From Bacteroides ovatus (GTDB taxonomy: Bacteria; Bacteroidota; Bacteroidia; Bacteroidales; Bacteroidaceae): 64,000 nucleotides of DNA. Position 1 is the first letter of the stretch; every line of letters starts with the position of its first letter. The stretch lies in assembly GCA_030844565.1 (NCBI GenBank), contig JAUUNK010000004.1:1-64000 (forward strand). Reading direction: 5' to 3'. Shown piece after piece: positions 52,597-62,211 of the stretch. The translations under genes and the position numbers were made by a program. The notes below the pieces were generated by a model. The model searched no databases. It had not been told where the DNA came from and worked only from the letters and a program-made list of their open reading frames with translations.

Positions 52597-53416
52597 GGTC
52601 GGGACGCATCAGTCGCGCTTCAGTCCAATTCTTACATGCCCGCTCCCGTCCTCCCACAACGGTATACATGTCCCACACCAACAGTCCGTGGTCGCGGGCA
52701 TAGCGCCGGATAGTCTCCACTGCCGTAGCTGTGCGGGGATTGATGGAATAGGTGCGGCGGCGACGTTGCCGAGAGCTCTCGTATGAGCCCGGCGGAGTAG
52801 TCAACACAATAGGTACACCGGGCAAGCTGGCTTGCAAAAGTTTCACCAGTTCGTCCATGTGATTGTAGTGGATATGAGCATTATACCTTCGATTGTGGCT
52901 CTCGTTGGTGCCGAATGAGAGAATCAGTAACTCAGGGCGGAGAGCCGCAATTTCGGCAACACGACCAGGATGGGTAAAGGTGAGGCAAGTAGCGCCGTTG
53001 ACACCTTTATCTATGTAGGATACTGCTCCAAAAGCTTCCTTCATCCTCGCCCCGGTAGTCTGAGGATAGATATGTCCACGGATATGGCTGTCGCCTATAT
53101 GAACGATGCGTACCGTATCTTCAGAAATTCCCGCATGTACCAGGCGGAGTCTTTCGAACACCGGAGTCAACAAGCCGAGGCTATCAATTATCTCATTAGA
53201 AGCCATTCCCCGAAAAGCAGGAGGATAAACGAGGTCCACTGCTACCGTGTCTGCCATCCAGTTCATCTCGCGCATAGGCTTTAACACATTCATTCCTTCG
53301 CTCGTCCTGGCACATGCCGGTAAACGGTCTTGCGCAGAACAGGTGGTTTCGCCCAACATCCATATCAGTAACAGCATACCAGGCAACCATAACCGCCTCC
53401 CTCTATTCTTCTTCAT
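52505..53416 (-). CDS. SGNH-type acyltransferase/esterase partner of MBOAT (second)
   Basis: The open frame extends upstream to 53608, but the likely start is ATG at 53416, which has a good AGGAGG upstream and makes a 303-residue exported protein with a signal peptide (LWLPGMLLLIWMLGETTCSAQ region). The SGNH domain shows IVHIGDSHIRG (Ser in the GDS block), a central GTNESH block III and a final RPDHVHYLPEGY with the Asp-x-x-His pair. In comparable alginate- or cellulose-acetylation systems such proteins transfer acetyl from MBOAT to the polymer in the periplasm. It overlaps the previous gene by 14 bp and the MBOAT gene by a similar length. Confidence 0.85.
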   Translation of the reverse strand: MKKNRGRRLWLPGMLLLIWMLGETTCSAQDRLPACARTSEGMNVLKPMREMNWMADTVAVDLVYPPAFRGMASNEIIDSLGLLTPVFERLRLVHAGISEDTVRIVHIGDSHIRGHIYPQTTGARMKEAFGAVSYIDKGVNGATCLTFTHPGRVAEIAALRPELLILSFGTNESHNRRYNAHIHYNHMDELVKLLQASLPGVPIVLTTPPGSYESSRQRRRRTYSINPRTATAVETIRRYARDHGLLVWDMYTVVGGRERACKNWTEARLMRPDHVHYLPEGYILQGNLLYQAIIKAYNVYVSH

Positions 53417-54782
53417 ACGCCCGCCTCCTATCATATTGTTCTTTCCCATATACCAATGTCTCGTAAAGCAATCCGGCCAGATGTTTCCCACCCCGGAAAT
53501 TAATGTGTGTATAATCATAATTAGCCAAAGGTGGCTTAGCATGCACCATCTTTGCCATGCTTCCTTCGCCCCCCATCGCCTCGAACATATTCCAGAATGC
53601 AATGCCACTTTCCGCTGCTATGTTCTGCTGATACCGAATGAGATTTTTGACTCCCGGCATTGTACGGAGTTCGCCGTTTTCTGTTTTATATTCCCTGTCG
53701 CCAACGCTCAGCAACAGAAAGCCTGCTTGCGGGAAACATGCTTTGAGGTGTGAGATAGCTGTAAGCAACCCCTTCTGGTAATTATCATAATTTCGTCCTC
53801 GCTCGGTGGCAACGTTCAGACCATATTCCAAAATTATCAAGTCATAGGGACGCTGTTCATTAAACTCTTTCAGCATATCCTGCGGAATGCTGCGTAAAGA
53901 CAACCCCGAACTCCCTCGAAGAGAGAAGTTATCTACCACGATACCCTCCGTACCGTCCATTGCCAACCCATAGAAAAGAGTAGAATCAGCTTTCTCCACC
54001 TCCCAGCGTACGGAACCGATACGCCCTTCGACCTTCATTTGTTGCAAACCGCCTGTAGGTTCAAAAGATTCCGTCTGCCTTTCTCCCCGGTTCACCCGCA
54101 CAGAAAGGTCCACCGTCCCCTTATTATAGAAAAAGATGGATGCCCGCCGGCAGGTATCGAGCAATGAAGCATATTTGCTTTGTCCACGCAACTCCACATA
54201 GGCGCCGTTTCCCGCCACAAAATAATGACCAGAAATGCCTTGTTTCCTTTTATCGAAATATACACTGTCTGTGACGGCATGGCTGGACCATCCTCCAAAG
54301 GTATGTCTGACCGTAGGGCGATAGCCACTTGTCATCGAAGTAATGGTGACAAAACCTACCCCACATCCGCCAAATCTCTTTTGAAGCTTTTCACGTAAAT
54401 CGGCAGTGAAAATATCTGCCTCAATGAAGGAATCGCCAAACACAGCGACGCGCACTTGACGTCCTTTGGAACTAATGTCATCCAATGCCCGATAGAAAGG
54501 TGTCATTCCCCGCAAAGTGGAATCACTATAGTCTTCGATACAAGTCATTCCACTACGACAGGTATCCACAAAAATAGGTTTCACTACCGGGACAGGAGGT
54601 ATACTGTCTTCATCCGCAACTTCCTCTTCCGGTTCCGGATAACGCAGATCGCCTAGCAAGTCGACTCGTCTCAGTGTATGTCCGTCAATCGTCAAGGTGG
54701 GCAAGTAGTGCAAAGCTAGCAACATCCCCAGTACCAGTAAAGTAAGCCCTAACGAATATATCAAATAGTTCTTCATGAACAT
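53403..54782 (-). CDS. SGNH-type protein with N-terminal membrane anchor (first of the acetylation operon)
   Basis: The 459-residue product has one N-terminal transmembrane helix (about 7-27) and a periplasmic part. The SGNH domain has VAVFGDSFIEADIF (Ser block) near 115, an inserted beta-domain at about 165-300, LEYGLNVATERG and the terminal DYTHINFRGGKHLAG with Asp-x-x-His. A second Met (residue 3, MKNYL) is an equally good start. It heads a three-gene operon with overlapping ends (SGNH, SGNH, MBOAT), the usual gene set for O-acetylating a cell-surface polysaccharide or glycan. Which polymer is modified is unknown; no glycosyltransferase genes are in view. Confidence 0.85.
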   Translation of the reverse strand: MFMKNYLIYSLGLTLLVLGMLLALHYLPTLTIDGHTLRRVDLLGDLRYPEPEEEVADEDSIPPVPVVKPIFVDTCRSGMTCIEDYSDSTLRGMTPFYRALDDISSKGRQVRVAVFGDSFIEADIFTADLREKLQKRFGGCGVGFVTITSMTSGYRPTVRHTFGGWSSHAVTDSVYFDKRKQGISGHYFVAGNGAYVELRGQSKYASLLDTCRRASIFFYNKGTVDLSVRVNRGERQTESFEPTGGLQQMKVEGRIGSVRWEVEKADSTLFYGLAMDGTEGIVVDNFSLRGSSGLSLRSIPQDMLKEFNEQRPYDLIILEYGLNVATERGRNYDNYQKGLLTAISHLKACFPQAGFLLLSVGDREYKTENGELRTMPGVKNLIRYQQNIAAESGIAFWNMFEAMGGEGSMAKMVHAKPPLANYDYTHINFRGGKHLAGLLYETLVYGKEQYDRRRAYEEE

Positions 54783-55097
54783 CCTTATCTTTAAAGAGCT
54801 GCAAAGATAGAAGTTTGCCTGCAGATTTCACATTCGAACCAATAAAAAAGAATGGAGGGTCCATTGTTTATCTTCGGTTGGAAACATTTACTTTCTACTA
54901 CTCCTAAGATACCTATCCCCCCTTCTTGTACCCAATATATTCAGTGTAGTACCGTGTATTTCAAATTTTGTTCGTATCTTTGTAAAAAATAAAGCGGCAT
55001 CCAGAAATCGGCGAAGCACTTCGCCAGGAATACAAGATTTCGCACAAAAAAAGACAAGACTGTAATTATCTAACTAAACAATAATACTTAAACAAAA
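54783..55097. other. Divergent intergenic region between the MBOAT operon and acyltransferase
   Basis: No gene is visible. It should hold the promoters of both divergent units. A plus-strand TATCTTTG box (54975-54982) is listed separately; no matching minus-strand box was found. The last 100 bases would be the 5' untranslated region of the acyltransferase. Confidence 0.55.
54975..54982 (+). promoter_or_regulatory. Candidate -7 box of the acyltransferase gene
   Basis: TATCTTTG is an exact TAnnTTTG match. The expected TTTG about 20 bp upstream is not present. It would give a leader of roughly 105 nt before ATG 55098. Confidence 0.45.
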
Positions 55098-56186
55098 ATG
55101 AAACGTATCGTTTTTCTAGATTATGTACGCGTGTTTGCATGCTTCCTCGTTATGGTTGTCCACGCTAGTGAAAACTTTTATGGTGCCGCTGGTTCCACTG
55201 ATATGGCAGGACCGCAATCTTATCTCGCCAGTGAGGCAGACCGACTGTGGGTAGCTATATACGACGGCTTCTCACGTATGGCAGTACCACTATTTATGAT
55301 TGTCTCTGCTTACCTCCTTGCGCCAATGAAAGAAGGTCAAACCACATGGCAATTCTATCGCCGACGCTTCACCCATATTCTGCCACCGTTTTTTATATTC
55401 ATGATACTATATAGTACCCTACCTATGTTGTGGGGACAAATAGATGGAGCAACCTCATTGAAAGATCTTTCACGCATATTTCTCAACTTTCCGACACTCG
55501 CCGGACACCTGTGGTTCATGTATCCTCTTATCAGTCTTTACTTATTTATTCCCATCATATCTCCCTGGCTAAGCAAAGCCACGGCAAAAGAAGAACGTTT
55601 CTTCATCGGACTGTTCGTGCTGTCAACATGTATACCGTTTCTCAACCGCTGGTGCGGTGAAGTGTGGGGACAATGTTTCTGGAACGAATACCACATGTTA
55701 TGGTACTTCTCAGGCTACCTGGGCTACCTCGTACTGGCACATTACATACGAGTACATCTTACGTGGAACCGCTCCAAACGTTTCACAATAGGAGTTATTT
55801 CAATGATTATCGGAGCTGCGCTGACCATTTACTCTTTCTATATTCAGGCAATACCGGGAGAAACTCTCTCTACCCCTGTCATTGAAATAGGATGGGCTTT
55901 CTGCACAATCAACTGTGTACTTCTCACAGCGGGCACATTCCTGATGTTCACATGTATAAACCGCCCGAAAGCTCCAAGCTTCATAACAGATATGTCTAAA
56001 CTCAGTTACGGTATGTACCTTATGCACATTTTTTGGCTGGGACTATGGGCAACGGTGTTCAAACACGACTTGGCATTGCCTACGGTAGCTGCCATCCCGT
56101 GCATTGCGGTGACTACCTTCATCTGTTGCTACATAACCACCAAGATTATCTCGTTCATACCGGGTAGTAAATGGATAATAGGATAA
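55098..56186 (+). CDS. Acyltransferase 3 family membrane protein (OafA/YrhL-like)
   Basis: This 362-residue integral membrane protein has about ten transmembrane helices. The N-terminus has the family signature LDYVRVFACFLVMVVHASENF with the catalytic His in VVHA; later motifs are SRMAVPLFMIVSAYLLAP, WFMYPLISLYLFIPIISPWL and LSYGMYLMHIFW. Members transfer acyl groups, commonly acetyl or succinyl, to sugars of surface polymers. It is the only plus-strand gene in the window and is monocistronic, ending at a bidirectional terminator shared with the efflux operon. Together with the divergent MBOAT operon it suggests two routes of glycan acylation encoded side by side. Confidence 0.9.
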   Translation: MKRIVFLDYVRVFACFLVMVVHASENFYGAAGSTDMAGPQSYLASEADRLWVAIYDGFSRMAVPLFMIVSAYLLAPMKEGQTTWQFYRRRFTHILPPFFIFMILYSTLPMLWGQIDGATSLKDLSRIFLNFPTLAGHLWFMYPLISLYLFIPIISPWLSKATAKEERFFIGLFVLSTCIPFLNRWCGEVWGQCFWNEYHMLWYFSGYLGYLVLAHYIRVHLTWNRSKRFTIGVISMIIGAALTIYSFYIQAIPGETLSTPVIEIGWAFCTINCVLLTAGTFLMFTCINRPKAPSFITDMSKLSYGMYLMHIFWLGLWATVFKHDLALPTVAAIPCIAVTTFICCYITTKIISFIPGSKWIIG

Positions 56187-56207
56187 GATAAAATTAGATG
56201 ATTTCAT

Positions 56208-56250
56208 AAAAAAGAATGGGGTGTCCTTTGCGGGCACCCCATTCTTTTTT
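56208..56250. terminator. Bidirectional terminator between acyltransferase and efflux operon
   Basis: GAATGGGGTG (56214-56223) and CACCCCATTC (56235-56244) form a perfect 10-bp stem flanked by A6 on the left and T6 on the right, so it works in both directions. Confidence 0.93.
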
Positions 56251-56257
56251 AGTTCTA

Positions 56258-56551
56258 TTAAATCGTCCGTTCAATGTTCCAAACGAAAGCTCGCAACCCT
56301 AATTGCTCGGTTTGCATATCCATCTTGTGAAGAGTATCCAGCAAGGGGTCTACCTTGTTGTCATCTACCACCGTGAGGATAGCCGAGCACATGCTAGGCC
56401 AGGCATGGCTCCCAAAATGAGGGTCACCTGTCTTCGAGCCACGTCCCTGAACACGTTCAAGATACGTGAAGCCCCGACAATTCAAGCGGTCGAGCAAGGC
56501 TATGATACGTTCGTAGTATGCTTGGTCGAAAGTTATCAATACTGATTTCAT
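56258..56551 (-). CDS. PII-like (PG0541-type) efflux-associated protein
   Basis: The 97-residue protein resembles PG0541-type transporter-associated proteins, small ferredoxin-like-fold relatives of nitrogen regulator PII that are encoded next to RND pumps in Bacteroidetes. Visible features are MKSVLITFDQAYYERIIALL, an ERVQGRGSKTGDPHFGSHAW central loop and AILTVVDDNKVDPLL. The Tyr of the T-loop that is uridylylated in true PII is not evident. It is the last gene of the efflux operon, 16 bp after the RND gene, and ends 8 bp before a bidirectional terminator. Its role is presumably to modulate the pump. Confidence 0.82.
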   Translation of the reverse strand: MKSVLITFDQAYYERIIALLDRLNCRGFTYLERVQGRGSKTGDPHFGSHAWPSMCSAILTVVDDNKVDPLLDTLHKMDMQTEQLGLRAFVWNIERTI

Positions 56552-56567
56552 AATTCTTTCTTATCTG

Positions 56568-59500
56568 TTATTTCTTAATAATCTCATCTTTATGTGCCTG
56601 GAAGTAAGTATCTAATTCGCGTTGGCGACGCAGTTTGCGGCGTTGATGCTTGATACCTGTTCCTGCAAATACACAATAGAGCGTAGGAATAAGAATCAAT
56701 GTCAATACTGTGGACACGGACAGACCACCGATTACGGCAATTGCCATCGGACTCCACATCTCCGAACCCTGACCACCGCCAATAGCCATTGGAATCATAC
56801 CGAGAACGGTAGTGGCAGTAGTCATCAATACCGGACGAAGACGGCTCTTACCGGAAGTAACTACAGAATTGACCACAGCCAGACCACGCTCTCGACAGAG
56901 GGTGATATAGTCGATGAGCACAATACCGTTCTTCACCACAATACCAATCAACATGATACCTCCCAACAAACTCATCACACTCAGCGTGCTACCCGTGAAG
57001 AAGAGTGCCATCAACACACCGCTAAACGCAAACGGCAGGGAGAACATGATGATAAACGGATAAGTGAGGGATTCGAACTGGGCAGCCATCACGATGAATA
57101 CCAGGATGACAATCAGGATACCCAATGTACCCAAGTCACGGAACGAATCCTGCTGATCTTCAAACGAACCTGATACCTGAATGGTGATTTCTCCCGGAAT
57201 ATCCATCTTGTCGATAATAGCATTCCCGGCACTTACTACATTACCCAAAGGCTCACCGGAGATAACAGCGGACACGGTAACGATACGTTCACGGTCTTTA
57301 CGCTCGATGGTAGGAGGTGCAAAGCGTTCGACTACCGTACCGACATCTTTCACGCGGACAGCTTCACCTTTATTATTATAGATAAGGATATTCTCGATAT
57401 TCTCCAGACTGGTACGAAACTCAGGGGCATATCGGACTTTGATGTCATACTCGTCACCATCCTCACGATATTTGGAAGCGACGGCTCCGTTAATACGATT
57501 GCGCAGGTAGTTTCCGGCAGTAGACAGATTAAGCCCATGCATAGCCAGCTTCTCGCGGTCGAAGTCTACCTGATATTCAGGCTGATAATCGCTACGGCTG
57601 ATATTTACTTCAGATACACCTTTCACATTAAGCAACTCTCTCTTCAAGCTAGCCGCTACACTATCGGTCATAGCCATGTCATAACCATATACCTCGAAAT
57701 CGGCAGTTGCCTGAGCAGACATACCAGAGCTACTACCTCCAAGGATTACCTGGGCTTTGCTAAACTCCGGATATTTTTTCAGGTCGTCACGCATTTCGTC
57801 ACAAACCTGTTCCAGGGTAATATCACGATCGCCCGGGTCCACCAAGCTGATATTGAAAGAGATAATGTGCGAACCGTTGTCTTGCATCGAAGCCCACGTG
57901 TTATCGGAGTCTGCCTGACCTACGGTATAGTTGCACACTTTCATGATGCCTTTATATTTGGTCAGCCACTGGTTCGTCAGTTTCTGGGAAAGTTCCTGTG
58001 CTATTTCTTTGCGCGTACCAATAGGCAATTCCAGTTTGACGGCGATACGGGCATTATCCTGAGCTGGGAAGAACTCCGTACCGATACCTTTGGCACACAG
58101 CAAACTGATGACAAAGAAGATAACACAACCCACAATCACGGTGCGGCGATGGCGCACTGCCCAGTTAAGCATCCTGCCGTACCAGGCATCCAATGCATCG
58201 AGCGACTTCTCTATGGGAGTAAAGAATATCTTGAACGCCCGGGACTGTTTCTTCTGCAAACGGAGCAACTGCGAGCAAAGCATCGGAGTCAATGACAAAG
58301 CCGACACCGTAGAAATGAACATAATTGAACACATCATCCAGCCCAACTGCTTAAAGAGCACACCGGACATACCGCTCACCATCGTCAAAGGAAAGAACAC
58401 GGCAATCATCGTCAATGTAGAAGCTACTACGGAAATAGCCACCTCATTGGTTCCATGCACAGCAGCCTGTTTGGGGTCGGCTCCACGTTCAATATGGGTC
58501 GTCACATTCTCAAGTACCACAATGGCATCATCCACCACCATACCAATAGCAATAGAAAGGGAGGAAAGGGAGATGATATTAATCGTATTTCCTGTGATAG
58601 CCAGATAGATGAACGAGGCAATCAATGAAAGCGGAATAGTGATACAAATAATCAATGTTGCACGCCAGCGTCCCAAAAAGAGGAACACCACAATCACCAC
58701 AAATAACAAGGCATAAAGCACGGTCTCCGCCAAACTGTCGATAGTATTCAAGATGTTATCAGATGTATCTACGATGACACCCACCTTGACATCGCTCGGC
58801 AAGCTCTTCTGCAAACGGGGAAGCGCTTCGCGCACTTTTCTGGAAATCTCCACCGAGTTGGCACCGGATTGTTTCTGAACCACAATCATAGCACCCTGCA
58901 CACCGTTGTTATACGTTTCCTGTGCACGCTCTTCTACTGTATCCACTATTCTTGCCACATCGCGCAAGAACACATTGGCTCCATTGTGAGTACCCACCAC
59001 AATATCCGCCAGTTGGCGCGAATCGTCGAACTCACCTTCCACACGGAGAGAATAGGTTTCGCTACCAATATCAAAGTTACCACCCGGAATATTCTTGTTC
59101 TCTGCTCCGATAATGGAACTGATGGTTTCAATACTCAGGTTGTAAGCTTCCAATTTATTAGGGTCGCAATATACCTGTATCTCGCGTTGGGGTGCACCAC
59201 TGATAGACACCGTACCCACACCGGGGATACGTGCCAGAGGATTCACTACGCGATCGTCCAATATCTTATAAAGCGCCGACTGACTTTCGTTTGCCTGCAC
59301 CGATAGCAGTACAATCGGAATCATGTCTGTGCTAAACTTGAAAATGATGGGATTCTCCACATCATCTGGAAGTTGCGAACTCACCATATCCAACTTGTCG
59401 CGGACATCATTGGTAAGCACGTCAATATCATTACCAAACTCAAATTCCAGAGTAATGAGCGACATGTTCTCGGACGAACGGGAGGTGATATGCTTCAGGT

Positions 59501-59726
59501 TGCTCACCGCGTTCAATGTATTTTCCAGTGGACGGGTCACGTTGTTCTCAATATCCGAAGCACTGGCTCCCGGATATGCCGTCATCACCATAATCGTGTT
59601 TGTATCAATATCCGGATACAAGTCGATAGGCAATTTGGACAAAGAGAAAAGACCAAAAATCACCACTGCCAGAAAGCAGAGGGAGGTCATAATCGGTTTC
59701 TTAACCGCTCCTTCGTATAAACTCAT
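56568..59726 (-). CDS. RND-family multidrug efflux permease (inner membrane)
   Basis: The 1052-residue HAE1/AcrB-type permease has 12 transmembrane helices and two large periplasmic loops. Motifs: an N-terminal PIMTSLCFLAVVIFGLFSLS helix, ALYKILDDRVVNPLARIPGV in the porter domain, SIAIGMVVDDAIVVLENV in helix 4 with the paired Asp for proton transfer, SMQDNGSHIISFNISLVDPG, and a GGIMLIGIVVKNGIVLIDY helix-10-region motif near the C-terminal half. It exports drugs or bile-type compounds with the fusion protein and TolC-like channel encoded just upstream. It lies 24 bp after the HlyD-type gene. Confidence 0.95.
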   Translation of the reverse strand: MSLYEGAVKKPIMTSLCFLAVVIFGLFSLSKLPIDLYPDIDTNTIMVMTAYPGASASDIENNVTRPLENTLNAVSNLKHITSRSSENMSLITLEFEFGNDIDVLTNDVRDKLDMVSSQLPDDVENPIIFKFSTDMIPIVLLSVQANESQSALYKILDDRVVNPLARIPGVGTVSISGAPQREIQVYCDPNKLEAYNLSIETISSIIGAENKNIPGGNFDIGSETYSLRVEGEFDDSRQLADIVVGTHNGANVFLRDVARIVDTVEERAQETYNNGVQGAMIVVQKQSGANSVEISRKVREALPRLQKSLPSDVKVGVIVDTSDNILNTIDSLAETVLYALLFVVIVVFLFLGRWRATLIICITIPLSLIASFIYLAITGNTINIISLSSLSIAIGMVVDDAIVVLENVTTHIERGADPKQAAVHGTNEVAISVVASTLTMIAVFFPLTMVSGMSGVLFKQLGWMMCSIMFISTVSALSLTPMLCSQLLRLQKKQSRAFKIFFTPIEKSLDALDAWYGRMLNWAVRHRRTVIVGCVIFFVISLLCAKGIGTEFFPAQDNARIAVKLELPIGTRKEIAQELSQKLTNQWLTKYKGIMKVCNYTVGQADSDNTWASMQDNGSHIISFNISLVDPGDRDITLEQVCDEMRDDLKKYPEFSKAQVILGGSSSGMSAQATADFEVYGYDMAMTDSVAASLKRELLNVKGVSEVNISRSDYQPEYQVDFDREKLAMHGLNLSTAGNYLRNRINGAVASKYREDGDEYDIKVRYAPEFRTSLENIENILIYNNKGEAVRVKDVGTVVERFAPPTIERKDRERIVTVSAVISGEPLGNVVSAGNAIIDKMDIPGEITIQVSGSFEDQQDSFRDLGTLGILIVILVFIVMAAQFESLTYPFIIMFSLPFAFSGVLMALFFTGSTLSVMSLLGGIMLIGIVVKNGIVLIDYITLCRERGLAVVNSVVTSGKSRLRPVLMTTATTVLGMIPMAIGGGQGSEMWSPMAIAVIGGLSVSTVLTLILIPTLYCVFAGTGIKHQRRKLRRQRELDTYFQAHKDEIIKK

Positions 59727-59750
59727 GTTTAATAGATTTTTTTATGTGTT

Positions 59751-60767
59751 TTATTTCTCCACTTCAACTTCCATACCGTTGATAAGACGTGTCTGACCGG
59801 CAATCACGACTTGTGAGTTATCGGGTACACCGGATTTTAACTCATATTCCGTTCCCATGCGGCGTCCCAATTCCACTTTATTATAGGACACTTTGCCGTT
59901 TTTATACACATATACATAACGGTCGCCCGAACCGGCTTGCTTTACAATGGCAAGGTCGGGAACTACCACGTTGTCCTGTGTCCCGAAGTTCAGCGTAGCA
60001 CGGGCAAACATTCCCGGACGTACCCGCTGGTCTCTGTTGTCAAGCTTGATTTCCACCTGAAAGGTACGGGTAGCTGCATCCACCGTTGGATAAACCAAAC
60101 TGATGTATCCCTTAAACAGCTCTTCGCCATACACGTCTAGTTTCACGTCCACAGGAGCGCCTTTCTTTACTTGTGTGAAATAGCTTTCGGACACGTTGAT
60201 AAGAAGTTTTACCGGAGTAATCTGTTCTACAACCAGTACGGGATTGCCGCCACTGTACATATCCCCATTATCATAGTTGCGGGCAGTTACCACCCCATTT
60301 ATTGGACTAAGCAAAGAGGTATTTTCCAGCAGATTGTTATATGAAGTCTGCTTCACGTCCAGCGCCATCTTCGAGGCGTCCCATTCTGATTTAGAAGCAC
60401 CTCCCACCTTATATAGCTCGTCAATACGCTTGAACTCCACTTCTTGATTGTCCAATTGAAGCTTCAACTGTTGAAGGTTGGCAGCATCCATCTGCACCAG
60501 CCGCTGCCCTTTGGATACATGGTCGCCTACCTCTACAAAGATTTTATCGATGCGCACCGGAGTAGACGGAGCAATGTTATTCTTCACTTCCGCCTCTACC
60601 GTTGCCGTATATTCTTGTATCTGTTCTACAGGACGGGCAGACACGTCCGCCAATTTCACTCTGGGTTTCTCGTCCACTTTCGTAGCTTCGCTTTTTTCTT
60701 TACCTCCCGTACAAGAGCCCATAAACACCGCCAGGATGAGGGCTATTAATTGGAAACCTTTTTTCAT
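59751..60767 (-). CDS. RND periplasmic adaptor (membrane fusion) lipoprotein
   Basis: This 338-residue lipoprotein has Cys19 in VFMGSC. The usual order of adaptor domains is visible: beta-barrel/lipoyl halves (TPVRIDKIFVEVGDHVSKGQRLVQMD near 68-93), a short alpha hairpin (QQLKLQLDNQEVEFKRIDEL) and the second lipoyl half (SPINGVVTARNYDNGDMYS), then beta-barrel and membrane-proximal domains ending GQTRLINGMEVEVEK. It couples the RND permease to the outer-membrane channel. It comes 38 bp after the TolC-like gene in the same operon. Confidence 0.94.
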   Translation of the reverse strand: MKKGFQLIALILAVFMGSCTGGKEKSEATKVDEKPRVKLADVSARPVEQIQEYTATVEAEVKNNIAPSTPVRIDKIFVEVGDHVSKGQRLVQMDAANLQQLKLQLDNQEVEFKRIDELYKVGGASKSEWDASKMALDVKQTSYNNLLENTSLLSPINGVVTARNYDNGDMYSGGNPVLVVEQITPVKLLINVSESYFTQVKKGAPVDVKLDVYGEELFKGYISLVYPTVDAATRTFQVEIKLDNRDQRVRPGMFARATLNFGTQDNVVVPDLAIVKQAGSGDRYVYVYKNGKVSYNKVELGRRMGTEYELKSGVPDNSQVVIAGQTRLINGMEVEVEK

Positions 60768-60805
60768 ATTCCTATTTGTAATTTTAATGTTTGTTCAATG
60801 GGGTT

Positions 60806-62155
60806 CTACTTCATATATTTATCCCTACCTAAAAGTTGGTCGAGGTCTGCCTTAGCTACCAAGTAATCGTAAATAGACTGGTTGTAAGTGAGTTCCGCCT
60901 GAGTGAGCGACACTTGCGAACTGTTGAGTTCGAGCACTGTTCCTTTCCCCACTTCATATCGTTTACCAGCTATGGTGACGGCTTTCTCAGCCTGCATCAC
61001 GTTTTCTTTGTTACTAACCACCTGCTCGGAACTAGCTGTCATGTTGTTACGGTAGCTGGTAGCCTGCATATTCAATTTGCGTTCCGTGTCGATGCGATTC
61101 CAGTCCAACTGACGTATCTGGATACGGTTTGATTTCAGCTTGGTGAAGTTGCTCGCCTTGTAAAGGGGAATGCTCAGGTTAAACATCAGGGAAGAACTGT
61201 TAGCCCAGGAATAATCGAAAACATTCACATTATTATTATACAAAGACTGATACTTATAAGAGAAACTCATGGAGAGCGTCGGCATAAAGTTGGTCTTCAA
61301 CGTCTTGGAGTTCTTCTCCAGTAATCTTCGGTTGAGTTCCAGTTGCTTTAAAGTCGTGTTGTTTTGCAATCCGTCATTCGTTTCCTGCAACTCGTTGGCA
61401 AACACCACAGTCTCGTAGTTATTCAAACTATCATCAATATGGATGTCCACGTCTTCGGTGACGCCCATCAACACTTTCAGTTGCAACTTGGCAAGAGTCA
61501 CGGCGTTAGCTGCGGCAATTACATTAGGCTTCACACTGCGCATCTGCACCTCGGCGCTAATCTTGTCAAATTCACTCACAGCCCCCTGCTGATATTTGGC
61601 ATTGACTACGTTGAAGTTGTCTTCTGCCAGTTTATAGCTTTTCTGTAATACTTCGTAGCTGTCTTGCGCTAACATCAACTGGTAATAAGCTTTTGTCACT
61701 TGATTAACCAGGTCTTGCTTGGAAGCGCGAGACTTTTCCACAGCCAGTTCTATGTCCGTTTTGGTCATCGACATTGCCCGATAAACCGACGGGACAAACA
61801 AAGGTAGGTTAATAGCCAATCCGGCATTTGCTGTATTCGACCCGTCCTTTCCCATCTTGAACGACTGGTCATTCAGCTTCATTTCGGCTGCCCGGATAGT
61901 ATGGTCCAAGGAGCCGGTGATGCTTGCCTCCGGCAATAAATTTTGCCAAGCCTCCTTCTTTGCCACCTTCTTAAGGGCGATTTCTTCTTCGGCTACTTTG
62001 ATGGTAGGATTCTCGGCAAGCGCCACCTCCAACGCTTTGTTTAAGGTGAGGGTCAGTGTCCCCTTCGTCTCTTGTGCCTGTGTGTAACCCACTACAAAAA
62101 TAGCAACCAACGTCAGGAGCACCTGCTTGCATGCTAATCTTTTCTTTCTGTTCAT
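60806..62155 (-). CDS. TolC-family outer-membrane efflux channel
   Basis: The frame opens at 62209, but the likely start is ATG at 62155 (MNRKKRLACKQ), giving 449 residues with a normal signal peptide. The helical repeat pattern of TolC proteins is clear: LTLNKALEVALAENPTIKVAEE at the start of the mature protein and, in the second half, SPLYKASNF, QMEAT-like coiled coil and YEVGKGTVLELNSSQVSLTQAELTYNQ. It makes the outer-membrane exit duct of the RND pump. It follows the TetR gene by 56 bp and is the second gene of the operon. Confidence 0.93.
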   Translation of the reverse strand: MNRKKRLACKQVLLTLVAIFVVGYTQAQETKGTLTLTLNKALEVALAENPTIKVAEEEIALKKVAKKEAWQNLLPEASITGSLDHTIRAAEMKLNDQSFKMGKDGSNTANAGLAINLPLFVPSVYRAMSMTKTDIELAVEKSRASKQDLVNQVTKAYYQLMLAQDSYEVLQKSYKLAEDNFNVVNAKYQQGAVSEFDKISAEVQMRSVKPNVIAAANAVTLAKLQLKVLMGVTEDVDIHIDDSLNNYETVVFANELQETNDGLQNNTTLKQLELNRRLLEKNSKTLKTNFMPTLSMSFSYKYQSLYNNNVNVFDYSWANSSSLMFNLSIPLYKASNFTKLKSNRIQIRQLDWNRIDTERKLNMQATSYRNNMTASSEQVVSNKENVMQAEKAVTIAGKRYEVGKGTVLELNSSQVSLTQAELTYNQSIYDYLVAKADLDQLLGRDKYMK

Positions 62156-62211
62156 AAAATTAATAAAGTATATACTTATTTTTGTTGTCATCTTTCGTTT
62201 TACTGTCACGT

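Noticed and set aside
57537..58295. 252-residue plus-strand frame opposite the RND permease
   Set aside because: Antisense shadow of a highly conserved transporter gene.
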